Source: an uncultured Glaciecola sp.
Lineage (GTDB): Bacteria; Pseudomonadota; Gammaproteobacteria; Enterobacterales; Alteromonadaceae
Assembly (NCBI GenBank): GCA_947496235.1
Contig: CANMCE010000001.1
Coordinates: 62,001-126,000, forward strand
DNA: 64,000 nucleotides
Reading direction: 5' to 3'
Position 1 is the stretch's first letter. Every line of letters starts with the position of its first letter. Of the stretch, positions 1 through 5,586 are shown piece after piece. The position numbers and the translations under genes were made by a program. The notes under the pieces were generated by a model, which was not told where the DNA came from, made no database searches, and saw only the letters and a list, made by a program, of their open reading frames with translations.

Positions 1-1
1 A

Positions 2-343
2 GAAAAATTGTTTAAAGAATATCTGGATAAAATAAATATGACTGATCAAATTAAGCTCTCAAACGAAACGGTAAATCAATTACCAAACAAATTGAAATCA
101 ACATATACATTATGGGCACAAGGTCATGATTTACGATCGCTCATGTCAAAACGCACTTATTATTATCATCGGAAAGAACTTGAAAGCTACGGCATCAATA
201 TCGATCTTGCGCCATGCTCAGAACATCAAAAAGAAAACAACGTGGTACCGATGATCCGCATCCTTGAAGCAACGCCAGCTAATATTCCTCGATGGGCATT
301 TACTAAAAACTTGATCCATTCATCTGCACAACGTTCCGCATAA
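2..343 (+). CDS. Rolling-circle replication protein, C-terminal part (cut by window start)
   Basis: This open frame enters from the left edge and encodes the last 113 residues of the same Rep protein that is complete at 2480-3517; the residues are identical. It contains the conserved C-terminal domain with the segment SLMSKRTYYYHRKEL. The apparent internal start at TTG 8 is not a real start, since the full copy reads through it as leucine 235. It belongs to the preceding tandem unit. It is incomplete only because of the window edge, as far as can be seen. Confidence 0.85.
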   Translation, partial: EKLFKEYLDKINMTDQIKLSNETVNQLPNKLKSTYTLWAQGHDLRSLMSKRTYYYHRKELESYGINIDLAPCSEHQKENNVVPMIRILEATPANIPRWAFTKNLIHSSAQRSA

Positions 344-367
344 CATTAAATGGTTAAAACGTGAGAG

Positions 368-394
368 ACCAGGTACGCGTGAGGCGTGCCTGGT
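368..394 (+). other. Hairpin downstream of rep (copy 1), candidate origin or packaging structure
   Basis: ACCAGGTACGC (368-378) pairs with GCGTGCCTGGT (384-394) around a 5-base loop, with one G-T pair. There is no following T-run, so it is not a typical intrinsic terminator. In filamentous phages the non-coding region after rep carries origin and packaging hairpins; that role here is inference. Confidence 0.5.
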
Positions 395-461
395 ATTGAG
401 CGTTTAATTCATTGATTTAATTAACTTAATTACAGCCCACTATTTATCCACCATTTAATTA

Positions 462-489
462 ATTGCGTATAATGTATATTAATTAGTCT
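462..489 (+). other. Inter-unit dif-like junction (attP-type) with degenerate XerD arm
   Basis: The 28-base site has XerC arm ATTGCGTATAA (462-472), centre TGTATA (473-478) and right arm TTAATTAGTCT (479-489). Arm and centre on the left equal those of the chromosomal dif at 3636-3663, but the right arm diverges from TTATGTTAAAT after three bases. A dif-like site lacking a good XerD arm is the reported layout of TLC-type satellite phage attP. The TTA at 483-485 inside this arm is also the stop codon of the leftward 72-residue gene, so the site and the gene end overlap. Confidence 0.85.
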
Positions 490-701
490 GTATTTGGGGG
501 CAGGTAGTAAGGCGATTTTTTACGTATTTCTACCCCATATTTTTGGGAAAGTTCTTTAGCGTGACGGTAGTAAGTCTCTCGGCTCATTAAAAAATAAGGG
601 TCGAATCCTAGCAACCAAGTGATGTAAGTACCTCGCAATCTGCATGGCATTCTTACTAATAATAATTGTTGCTCAGTATTTAATGTTACGTCTTTTATCA
701 C
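483..701 (-). CDS. Stand-alone homologue of the Rep C-terminal domain (gene X-like)
   Basis: This 72-residue protein aligns by eye over most of its length with residues 245-300 of the Rep encoded at 2480-3517. Shared positions include TY..W..G.D, LMS..TYY.H.KEL and the YG(V/I).I that follows. It is clearly divergent from Rep rather than a recent copy. The start is GTG at 701-699, two bases after the TAG stop of the leftward gene at 704-1567, so the two are probably translationally coupled. In Ff phages the C-terminal third of gene II protein is also made separately as pX, which tunes replication. A similar regulator, or an inhibitor of related elements' Rep, is inference. The stop codon lies within the junction site. 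Confidence 0.75.
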   Translation of the reverse strand: MIKDVTLNTEQQLLLVRMPCRLRGTYITWLLGFDPYFLMSRETYYRHAKELSQKYGVEIRKKSPYYLPPNTD

Positions 702-703
702 AT

Positions 704-1567
704 CTAATAAGGCTCTTGGTATTCTAATTTTTTGTATACAGGAGAGTCATAATCAATGTTTATTATCGTATTATTAGGGGTTAGAAGAAGCAAATAATCT
801 AAATTCAGCTCAGTTACAGTTCCTTTTATCAACTGTCCATTGCTGTCGTAAAACTGTAAATGATCATTTTGTTTAAAGCCGTTCCAGTTACCTTTACGTA
901 AACCATTTAAAGCACTTAGAGTAACTTCTCTATCTTTCCAAGATTGGCGTTCTCTATCGAAACGGCTTAATAATGCACTACCTTTTACAGTTACTGCACT
1001 CTCAATTTTAGTTAATCGACTTGTTATATCATTAATTGCGGAAAGAATAACACTTGAATCGCCTGAAAGTTCCACTTCATTAGATATTTCAGCTGGTTTT
1101 ATAGATAGCATTTTAATCAAGGAATTTACATCCTTACCTTTGTTTTCTACAGTTTCAATTATTGATGAGCTAATTGAAGGTACATCTTTTTTAACCTTAT
1201 CGGCTCTCAAAGATTCATCATAATCATAGGTTCTCATTCCCTGTATATCGAATATCCGATTAGTTTGCTTATCCTTGATTAACACTGTCGGTAAGTTGAA
1301 TGCTTGTCTCACCCCTAATTCATATAGCACATTTGGGTTTTTCCCACTTAAATCACATAAAACCAAATCACTATGATATATTTTATCCATAATATCTATG
1401 ACAATGTAATTTGAAGAAGCTACTTCGTCAGCTCTTACTGGAGTAAACCCAGCCTTGATGCATGCCGGTTTAATTAAGTACTCGTAGACTCTAGTAAAGT
1501 GACCTTCCTCGTAAGGTTCGATATCCGCTATAGGCATAATTACAAAGCACTTTTTTTCATTATCCAT
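704..1567 (-). CDS. TIR-like / nucleoside deoxyribosyltransferase-like protein with unknown C-terminal domain
   Basis: A 287-residue protein. Residues 1-110 form a Rossmann-like domain starting CFVIMPI, followed by VYEYLIKPACIKAGF, a RADE segment, DIMDKIYHSDLVLCDLSG and NPNVLYELGVRQAF. This arrangement is typical of the TIR-like/nucleoside 2-deoxyribosyltransferase-like proteins common in bacterial immune loci. Residues 110-287 match nothing I recognise; the last 70 look like a small beta-rich fold. A ribosome binding site AAGGTGA precedes the ATG. It sits in the cargo position of a dif-integrated satellite element with a coupled Rep-domain gene downstream. An NAD- or nucleotide-consuming antiphage or inter-element competition role is inference; no catalytic residue is assigned. 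Confidence 0.65.
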   Translation of the reverse strand: MDNEKKCFVIMPIADIEPYEEGHFTRVYEYLIKPACIKAGFTPVRADEVASSNYIVIDIMDKIYHSDLVLCDLSGKNPNVLYELGVRQAFNLPTVLIKDKQTNRIFDIQGMRTYDYDESLRADKVKKDVPSISSSIIETVENKGKDVNSLIKMLSIKPAEISNEVELSGDSSVILSAINDITSRLTKIESAVTVKGSALLSRFDRERQSWKDREVTLSALNGLRKGNWNGFKQNDHLQFYDSNGQLIKGTVTELNLDYLLLLTPNNTIINIDYDSPVYKKLEYQEPY

Positions 1568-1785
1568 TTTAAATCACCTTAATAAAAGTAATGCCCGTAG
1601 GGCATGGTAGCGAGGTACGAGCGGTAACCTCTGCGATTAGTAACAAGCAACATCCTTATAATGCGCCAAGTGTTTTTTAAATAACCAATGAATTTGGCTC
1701 GCCTCTTGATTAACCCACAAAAACGAAGTTTTTGTCTTGACTGATAGCGTCATAAATTCTCATGGGTGAGACTTTTACTACCCCG
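1568..1785. other. Non-coding hairpin cluster inside the element
   Basis: No credible gene lies between the TIR-like gene and the repressor gene. The stretch has a perfect stem ATGCCC/GGGCAT (1591-1605, 3-base loop), a second stem GAGGT/ACCTC (1612-1631) and the terminator-like stem at 1717-1735. A cluster of small hairpins in a non-coding part of a rolling-circle element fits a replication origin or complementary-strand origin, but nothing seen proves it. Confidence 0.45.
1717..1735 (-). terminator. Terminator-like hairpin after the repressor gene
   Basis: ACAAAAAC (1717-1724) pairs with GTTTTTGT (1728-1735) around a 3-base loop. Read on the minus strand it follows the repressor gene by about 50 bases. 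The stem itself is A/T rich and there is no long T-run after it, so efficiency is uncertain. Confidence 0.4.
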
Positions 1786-2280
1786 TCACAAATTCCCGTC
1801 AGTGGGAATAGGGGCTAAATCTTCCTCGCAAATATGAAGCTCTACATCGAGTTCTTCCCTTATATTTTTGATGGTATCTAAATCTTCAATAAGAGCATCT
1901 TTGGCATACTGCATTCGCATATATTCATATTCACCTTCAGATTTAGTTTCATACAACGATGGCTCTGGCGTGTCATTATCATTGCAATAGCTATGAATAA
2001 TATTCAATATCACAAAGCGCCTAAGTGGCGTTAAATCAGCGATACGCTTTACAGTTCGTTTTATATATTCTGAAGTCTCAACGGCTTCATCCATGATTAA
2101 TTCATCTGTTGTACAGGACAACGCAATAGCTAATCGTTTAATAGTTTCAAGCTTTGGCTCTGATGCTCCACGTTCAATTCTCGATACTTGTGTTAACTCT
2201 ATTCCGGCTTTCTCAGCAAGGTTGCCTTGCGTCATTCCTTTTTTAGTTCTGATTGCTTTCAAATTGCTACTAATTGACAT
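1786..2280 (-). CDS. XRE-family phage repressor (RstR-like by position)
   Basis: A 164-residue protein with an N-terminal HTH (residues 5-60): LKAIRTKKGMTQGNLAEKAG, then ELTQVSRIERGASEPKLETI. The C-terminal hundred residues are acidic and not recognised, perhaps for oligomerisation. It is transcribed divergently from rep with 199 bases between, the same logic as rstR/rstA in CTX and RS1 phages of Vibrio. It probably represses the rep promoter through the repeated motif at 2296-2385. Homology to RstR itself is not claimed; only the HTH and the position support the role. Confidence 0.8.
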   Translation of the reverse strand: MSISSNLKAIRTKKGMTQGNLAEKAGIELTQVSRIERGASEPKLETIKRLAIALSCTTDELIMDEAVETSEYIKRTVKRIADLTPLRRFVILNIIHSYCNDNDTPEPSLYETKSEGEYEYMRMQYAKDALIEDLDTIKNIREELDVELHICEEDLAPIPTDGNL

Positions 2281-2295
2281 TGCACACCCGTATTT

Positions 2296-2385
2296 TTGGC
2301 TTTATATGACTAGCATACACCCATTTTTTAGCCCTACATGTTTACATGTACTTATAAAGCCAATAAGATTGGCTTTAAATGACTA
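2296..2385 (+). promoter_or_regulatory. Repeated operator-like motifs between repressor and rep
   Basis: TTGGCTTTATATGACTA (2296-2312) recurs as TTGGCTTTAAATGACTA (2369-2385), one mismatch in 17. A third, inverted half copy CTTATAAAGCCAA lies at 2351-2363, facing the second across 5 bases. A TTGACA at 2386-2391 immediately follows and is a plausible -35 for rep, with a weak TATTTG 16 bases further on. These are good candidates for binding sites of the adjacent HTH repressor. No similar repeats were noticed elsewhere in the element. Confidence 0.6.
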
Positions 2386-2416
2386 TTGACAGCTTTTTGG
2401 TGAGCGTTATTTGAAC

Positions 2417-2447
2417 AAAGTCGGGAGTCTAGTAATACCCGACTTTT
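2417..2447 (+). terminator. Terminator-like hairpin in the rep leader (possible attenuator)
   Basis: AAAGTCGGG (2417-2425) pairs with CCCGACTTT (2438-2446), giving a 9-base stem and 12-base loop followed by a short T stretch. It lies after the putative rep promoter and about 33 bases before the rep start. It could terminate or attenuate rep transcription, or be a replication structure. Confidence 0.5.
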
Positions 2448-2479
2448 GTGCCAAATTTGCACTATTTTAGGAACATTCA

Positions 2480-3517
2480 TTGATAGATTGGGCGCGTGTA
2501 CATATCCCTTTTAAACATTCACCTTTAAACGGTGGTGAAGTTGTTTCTATCGATGAGGATGGCGAAGTAGCATGGCGAATACTTAAGCGAAAGCAAGCTA
2601 TCGGTAGCTTTGACAAACGCATTTCATTTAAGAGTATTGGCGGCGACGGGCAGGGTAATGCCACTCATTTATGGATAAGTGGAAACCCTTCTAAATTCTT
2701 GCAAGGTCACAACGTATTTGGCTCGGATGACTTAGTTTCATTGATGTTCGATACATTTAGAGTTATTTGCAATCAATTCAATTTCCAACCGACACTCCAA
2801 GAATACCAAGCGATTAAAAACGGTGATTATGAACTTGGTATAGTTGATATTAATTATTCCTATGAATTACCTAAACGCGCTGACGTTCAAGCGTTTATTC
2901 GAGCCTTAGAATTTAAAGCAAAAACACGTCATGGACGACCATCCATGAAAGGTGGAACTTTATACTTCGGAAAAAATTCAGAACGCTGGGCTATAAAACT
3001 GTATGCTAAAGGAGAAGAATTAAGTACTAAAACAGGCGCTTTACCTGACGCCTTAAAACATCAAGGTATTGAAGATTGGGCTGATAACAAACTACGAATT
3101 GAACTTAGATTATTATCCAAAGAATTGGCGAAATTAGGTATTAAACATGCAGCTACATTGACGCCAGAGCTGACAGAAAAATTGTTTAAAGAATATCTGG
3201 ATAAAATAAATATGACTGATCAAATTAAGCTCTCAAACGAAACGGTAAATCAATTACCAAACAAATTGAAATCAACATATACATTATGGGCACAAGGTCA
3301 TGATTTACGATCGCTCATGTCAAAACGCACTTATTATTATCATCGGAAAGAACTTGAAAGCTACGGCATCAATATCGATCTTGCGCCATGCTCAGAACAT
3401 CAAAAAGAAAACAACGTGGTACCGATGATCCGCATCCTTGAAGCAACGCCAGCTAATATTCCTCGATGGGCATTTACTAAAAACTTGATCCATTCATCTG
3501 CACAACGTTCCGCATAA
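2480..3517 (+). CDS. Rolling-circle replication initiation protein, filamentous phage gene II/X (Rep/Cri) type
   Basis: A 345-residue protein starting at TTG with AGGA 7 bases upstream; this start gives the family's usual MIDW N-terminus. Recognisable blocks are the start MIDWARVHIPFKHSPLNGG, the central GGTLYFGKNSERW followed by KLYAKGEEL (158-182), LRIELRLL (205-212) and the C-terminal domain (246-303) with LMSKRTYYYHRKELESYGI. Family members nick the origin and start plus-strand rolling-circle replication. The tyrosine in KLYAK is a candidate nucleophile, by analogy only. It is divergent from the repressor gene and ends 119 bases before dif. Confidence 0.88.
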   Translation: MIDWARVHIPFKHSPLNGGEVVSIDEDGEVAWRILKRKQAIGSFDKRISFKSIGGDGQGNATHLWISGNPSKFLQGHNVFGSDDLVSLMFDTFRVICNQFNFQPTLQEYQAIKNGDYELGIVDINYSYELPKRADVQAFIRALEFKAKTRHGRPSMKGGTLYFGKNSERWAIKLYAKGEELSTKTGALPDALKHQGIEDWADNKLRIELRLLSKELAKLGIKHAATLTPELTEKLFKEYLDKINMTDQIKLSNETVNQLPNKLKSTYTLWAQGHDLRSLMSKRTYYYHRKELESYGINIDLAPCSEHQKENNVVPMIRILEATPANIPRWAFTKNLIHSSAQRSA

Positions 3518-3655
3518 CATTAAATGGTTAAAACGTGAGAGACCAGGTACGCGTGAGGCGTGCCTGGTATTGAGCGTTTAATTCATTGATTTAATTAACT
3601 TAATTACAGCCCACTATTTATCCACCATTTAATTAATTGCGTATAATGTATATTA
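3175..3655 (+). repeat. Direct repeat copy 2 (end of the complete element unit)
   Basis: Second copy of the 481-base direct repeat, offset 3174 bases from the first. It ends inside the chromosomal dif, where host sequence takes over. Lack of divergence suggests recent integration or amplification, or gene conversion between copies. Confidence 0.97.
3542..3568 (+). other. Hairpin downstream of rep (copy 2)
   Basis: Exact copy of the structure at 368-394, between the rep stop codon and dif. Same considerations: no T-run, possible origin, packaging or mRNA 3' end structure. Confidence 0.5.
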
Positions 3656-3663
3656 TGTTAAAT
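3636..3663 (+). other. dif: Chromosomal dif site (XerC/XerD dimer resolution), right border of the element
   Basis: XerC arm ATTGCGTATAA (3636-3646), centre TGTATA (3647-3652) and XerD arm TTATGTTAAAT (3653-3663). Centre and XerD arm are identical to E. coli dif as I recall it; the XerC arm differs at three positions. The XerD arm and everything to the right are host sequence. This places the window in the replication terminus region and identifies the element as a dif-integrated one. The XerC arm now present may come from the element rather than the original chromosome. Confidence 0.92.
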
Positions 3664-4291
3664 TAAATGTTATCCACATGTTATTAGGTTTAGCCTGTTA
3701 ATGATATTTATCAACTAATTAAATGCCCTACTTTTGATGGATTTGGAAAATAAGAATAAGATGCGTAGAAAAATAAAAAGTACTAGGTTTTATTTAATTC
3801 TTACGAAACAGAAAACCCAGACGTTAAGAATTTCTGAAGTTATCGATTGGTAATGTTTGGCTTCTTGGATATGAATATTTCTTTTATCACAAACTATATA
3901 GTTTAAAAGATTTCAGTTGTTGAGATATGAGGCAATATGTCTTTGACTCGCAGCTGTTGAAATTTTTTTTAGTTATAAAAAGTATATAAAATAATTTGGT
4001 ATAAAATTACCCAGTTGAAACCGGGCCGCTTAGATTAATCGGAACGCTTATAATGGCGTGTAATTCGCCTTTGTTGGAAAGTTTTTATACAGAAACACTA
4101 TACAATTATTTAGAGGCCAATTTGTTTAGTCCAGATTAACCTCTTGCAGATGATATAGTTGTTTATCTTTGGTTATCATTAATCAAAATATTTTAAATAT
4201 ATACAATATTTACTATACCCATTAAACTGATTTTAATAATATCTAGTTATGCGTAACAGTCGTAATAGCCTAAAAATAAAGAATCTATAGC
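3664..4291. other. Gene-free stretch right of dif
   Basis: About 630 AT-rich bases between dif and the first chromosomal gene. I see no open frame with a convincing ribosome binding site, no RNA gene and no inverted repeats of note. A 30-codon frame at 3761-3853 has no support. The 3' end presumably holds the promoter for the hydrolase gene at 4292, but no clear -35/-10 pair stands out. Confidence 0.6.
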
Positions 4292-5221
4292 ATGACCATA
4301 ATTTATTTTATTATCTTTCTTTGTATTGTTTGGCTGTTAATAATGTACAGTAATTTTGAAATTTTAGGTAAATATACCTATAAAATCTTTAATGCGTTAG
4401 AAGCTAAAAGTGCGAAATTAACAAGAAAACAAATATCGATAAATGGGCTTCCTATTGATTATTACGATAACGAAAATATAAAAAGCCCAGCATTATTATT
4501 GCTCCATGGTTTTAGTGCTGATAAGAATGCGTGGAACAGAATTGCTAAATATCTTACGAAAGATTATCGTTTGATTGTACCGGATTTATTAGGTCATGGA
4601 GATACCCCCTATTCGCCTTCAACTAATTACTCTGCCTTTACACAAGCAGAGATGTGTCAAACATTGGTCAAAGAATTAAAACTTCAAAATATTTGTGTTA
4701 TCGGGAACTCAATGGGCGGCATGATCGCAATGATCCTGCACGATAAAGCACCCAAAGAGTTTACCAAGGCCGTTTTAATTGACCCTGCGGGCGCTAAAAC
4801 AAAGTTTGCCATCGAATTGGATAGGCTTGGCGCTAATCCTTTTGCTCATAAGGATAAAAGTACAGTCATAAAGTTTTATGGGTTAACAATGGCCAAAATG
4901 CCTTTTATTCCTAAATCAGTGCTTAGTTTTATCGCAAAAAGTCAATATATAGATAAAAATCAGCAGCTTATTCATATGTTTAAAGACTTTTTTAACATCA
5001 ATGAGTTTTTCGAATTACCCTTTTCGAATTCTCCGGATGATGTACTTATTCTGTGGGGAAAAGAAGATAAGATGATGCCATTAGAAAATGCGGATTTCTA
5101 TCAAGAACTCACACATCAAGCGCCATTGATCATATATCCAGGCGTTGGTCACATGCCAATGTTCGAAATTCCTGAAAAAACTGCGAACGATATTAAAAAT
5201 TTCCTCTCTAAGACAAAATAG
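4292..5221 (+). CDS. Membrane-anchored alpha/beta hydrolase, lipase-like
   Basis: A 309-residue protein. Residues 3-20 form a hydrophobic N-terminal segment, probably an uncleaved inner-membrane anchor. The alpha/beta hydrolase fold follows: oxyanion HGF (72-74), nucleophile elbow GNSMGG with Ser140, acid Asp259 in GKEDK, and His287 in GVGHMP. The pattern resembles Moraxella/Psychrobacter-type lipases and esterases. Substrate is not predictable. It is the first chromosomal gene right of dif, stands alone, and is followed by a small same-strand HTH-like gene after 83 bases. Confidence 0.85.
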   Translation: MTIIYFIIFLCIVWLLIMYSNFEILGKYTYKIFNALEAKSAKLTRKQISINGLPIDYYDNENIKSPALLLLHGFSADKNAWNRIAKYLTKDYRLIVPDLLGHGDTPYSPSTNYSAFTQAEMCQTLVKELKLQNICVIGNSMGGMIAMILHDKAPKEFTKAVLIDPAGAKTKFAIELDRLGANPFAHKDKSTVIKFYGLTMAKMPFIPKSVLSFIAKSQYIDKNQQLIHMFKDFFNINEFFELPFSNSPDDVLILWGKEDKMMPLENADFYQELTHQAPLIIYPGVGHMPMFEIPEKTANDIKNFLSKTK

Positions 5222-5304
5222 AATACCAGCGTATTAGTTTTAAAACTTTTACGTGCGTTATTGATGTTAATTTGATGTTGAGCAATTGATATAGGAGTGA
5301 AGTT

Positions 5305-5508
5305 ATGACAGGACGTGAATTCATTCGATTTATTAGTAATCATGGGATTCCGTTAAGTTGTATCGCCGATAAACTTAATTGCAAACTCTCTACTTTAAAA
5401 TCGTTAGAAAAAATGGAAAAGATACCGCAATATTATATTAAGCGATTTATACGTGCCTTTGATCATTTATTAAATGATAATGAAATTGCTAGGTTAGCCG
5501 CCGGATAA
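5305..5508 (+). CDS. Small HTH-like protein, function unknown
   Basis: A 67-residue protein with a strong ribosome binding site (TAGGAGTGA, 7 bases before the ATG). The sequence IRFISNHGIPLSCIADKLNC with a following STLKSLEKM looks like two helices of a compact DNA-binding fold, and LNDNEIARLA could be a third element. There is no family I can name. It lies between the hydrolase and the antiporter genes, same strand. Confidence that it is expressed is moderate to good because of the ribosome binding site and clean frame. Confidence 0.65.
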   Translation: MTGREFIRFISNHGIPLSCIADKLNCKLSTLKSLEKMEKIPQYYIKRFIRAFDHLLNDNEIARLAAG

Positions 5509-5586
5509 GTAAAATTTATTTGCTATATTGGACAACTAAAGGTTTAATTAATAAAACATTTTTAGCCTTTTGAGTCTAAGCGCCTA

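Larger units (their letters stand above)
1..481 (+). repeat. Direct repeat copy 1 (end of the preceding element unit)
   Basis: These 481 bases are identical to 3175-3655 as far as they can be compared by eye, and include the Rep C-terminal coding part, the hairpin and the XerC arm plus centre of the junction. Identity ends one base after the shared start of the XerD arm (482 is A here, 3656 is T). The copy probably continues left of the window. Confidence 0.97.
479..3652. mobile_element. Complete unit of a tandem, dif-integrated filamentous-phage-like satellite element
   Basis: One 3174-base unit runs from the junction site at 462-489 to the chromosomal dif at 3636-3663. It holds a leftward XRE repressor, a rightward gene II/X-type Rep, and leftward cargo (TIR-like protein plus a Rep C-terminal-domain homologue). 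No integrase, coat, pIII or Zot-like gene is present, so it should rely on host XerCD for integration and on a helper for any packaging. The identical end of a preceding unit at 1-481 shows a tandem array, as known for CTX, RS1 and TLC elements of Vibrio. Whether the left neighbour is the same element or a larger helper phage lies outside the window. Confidence 0.85.

Noticed and set aside
8-343. Separate 111-residue gene starting at TTG 8
   Set aside because: It is the C-terminal part of the Rep frame; the identical full copy at 2480-3517 reads through this codon as leucine, and the frame is open to the window edge.
2093-2389. 98-residue rightward frame over the repressor gene
   Set aside because: It lies opposite the HTH coding sequence, has no ribosome binding site and would cover the operator repeats.
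3761-3853. 30-codon frame right of dif
   Set aside because: No convincing ribosome binding site, AT-rich random-looking product.
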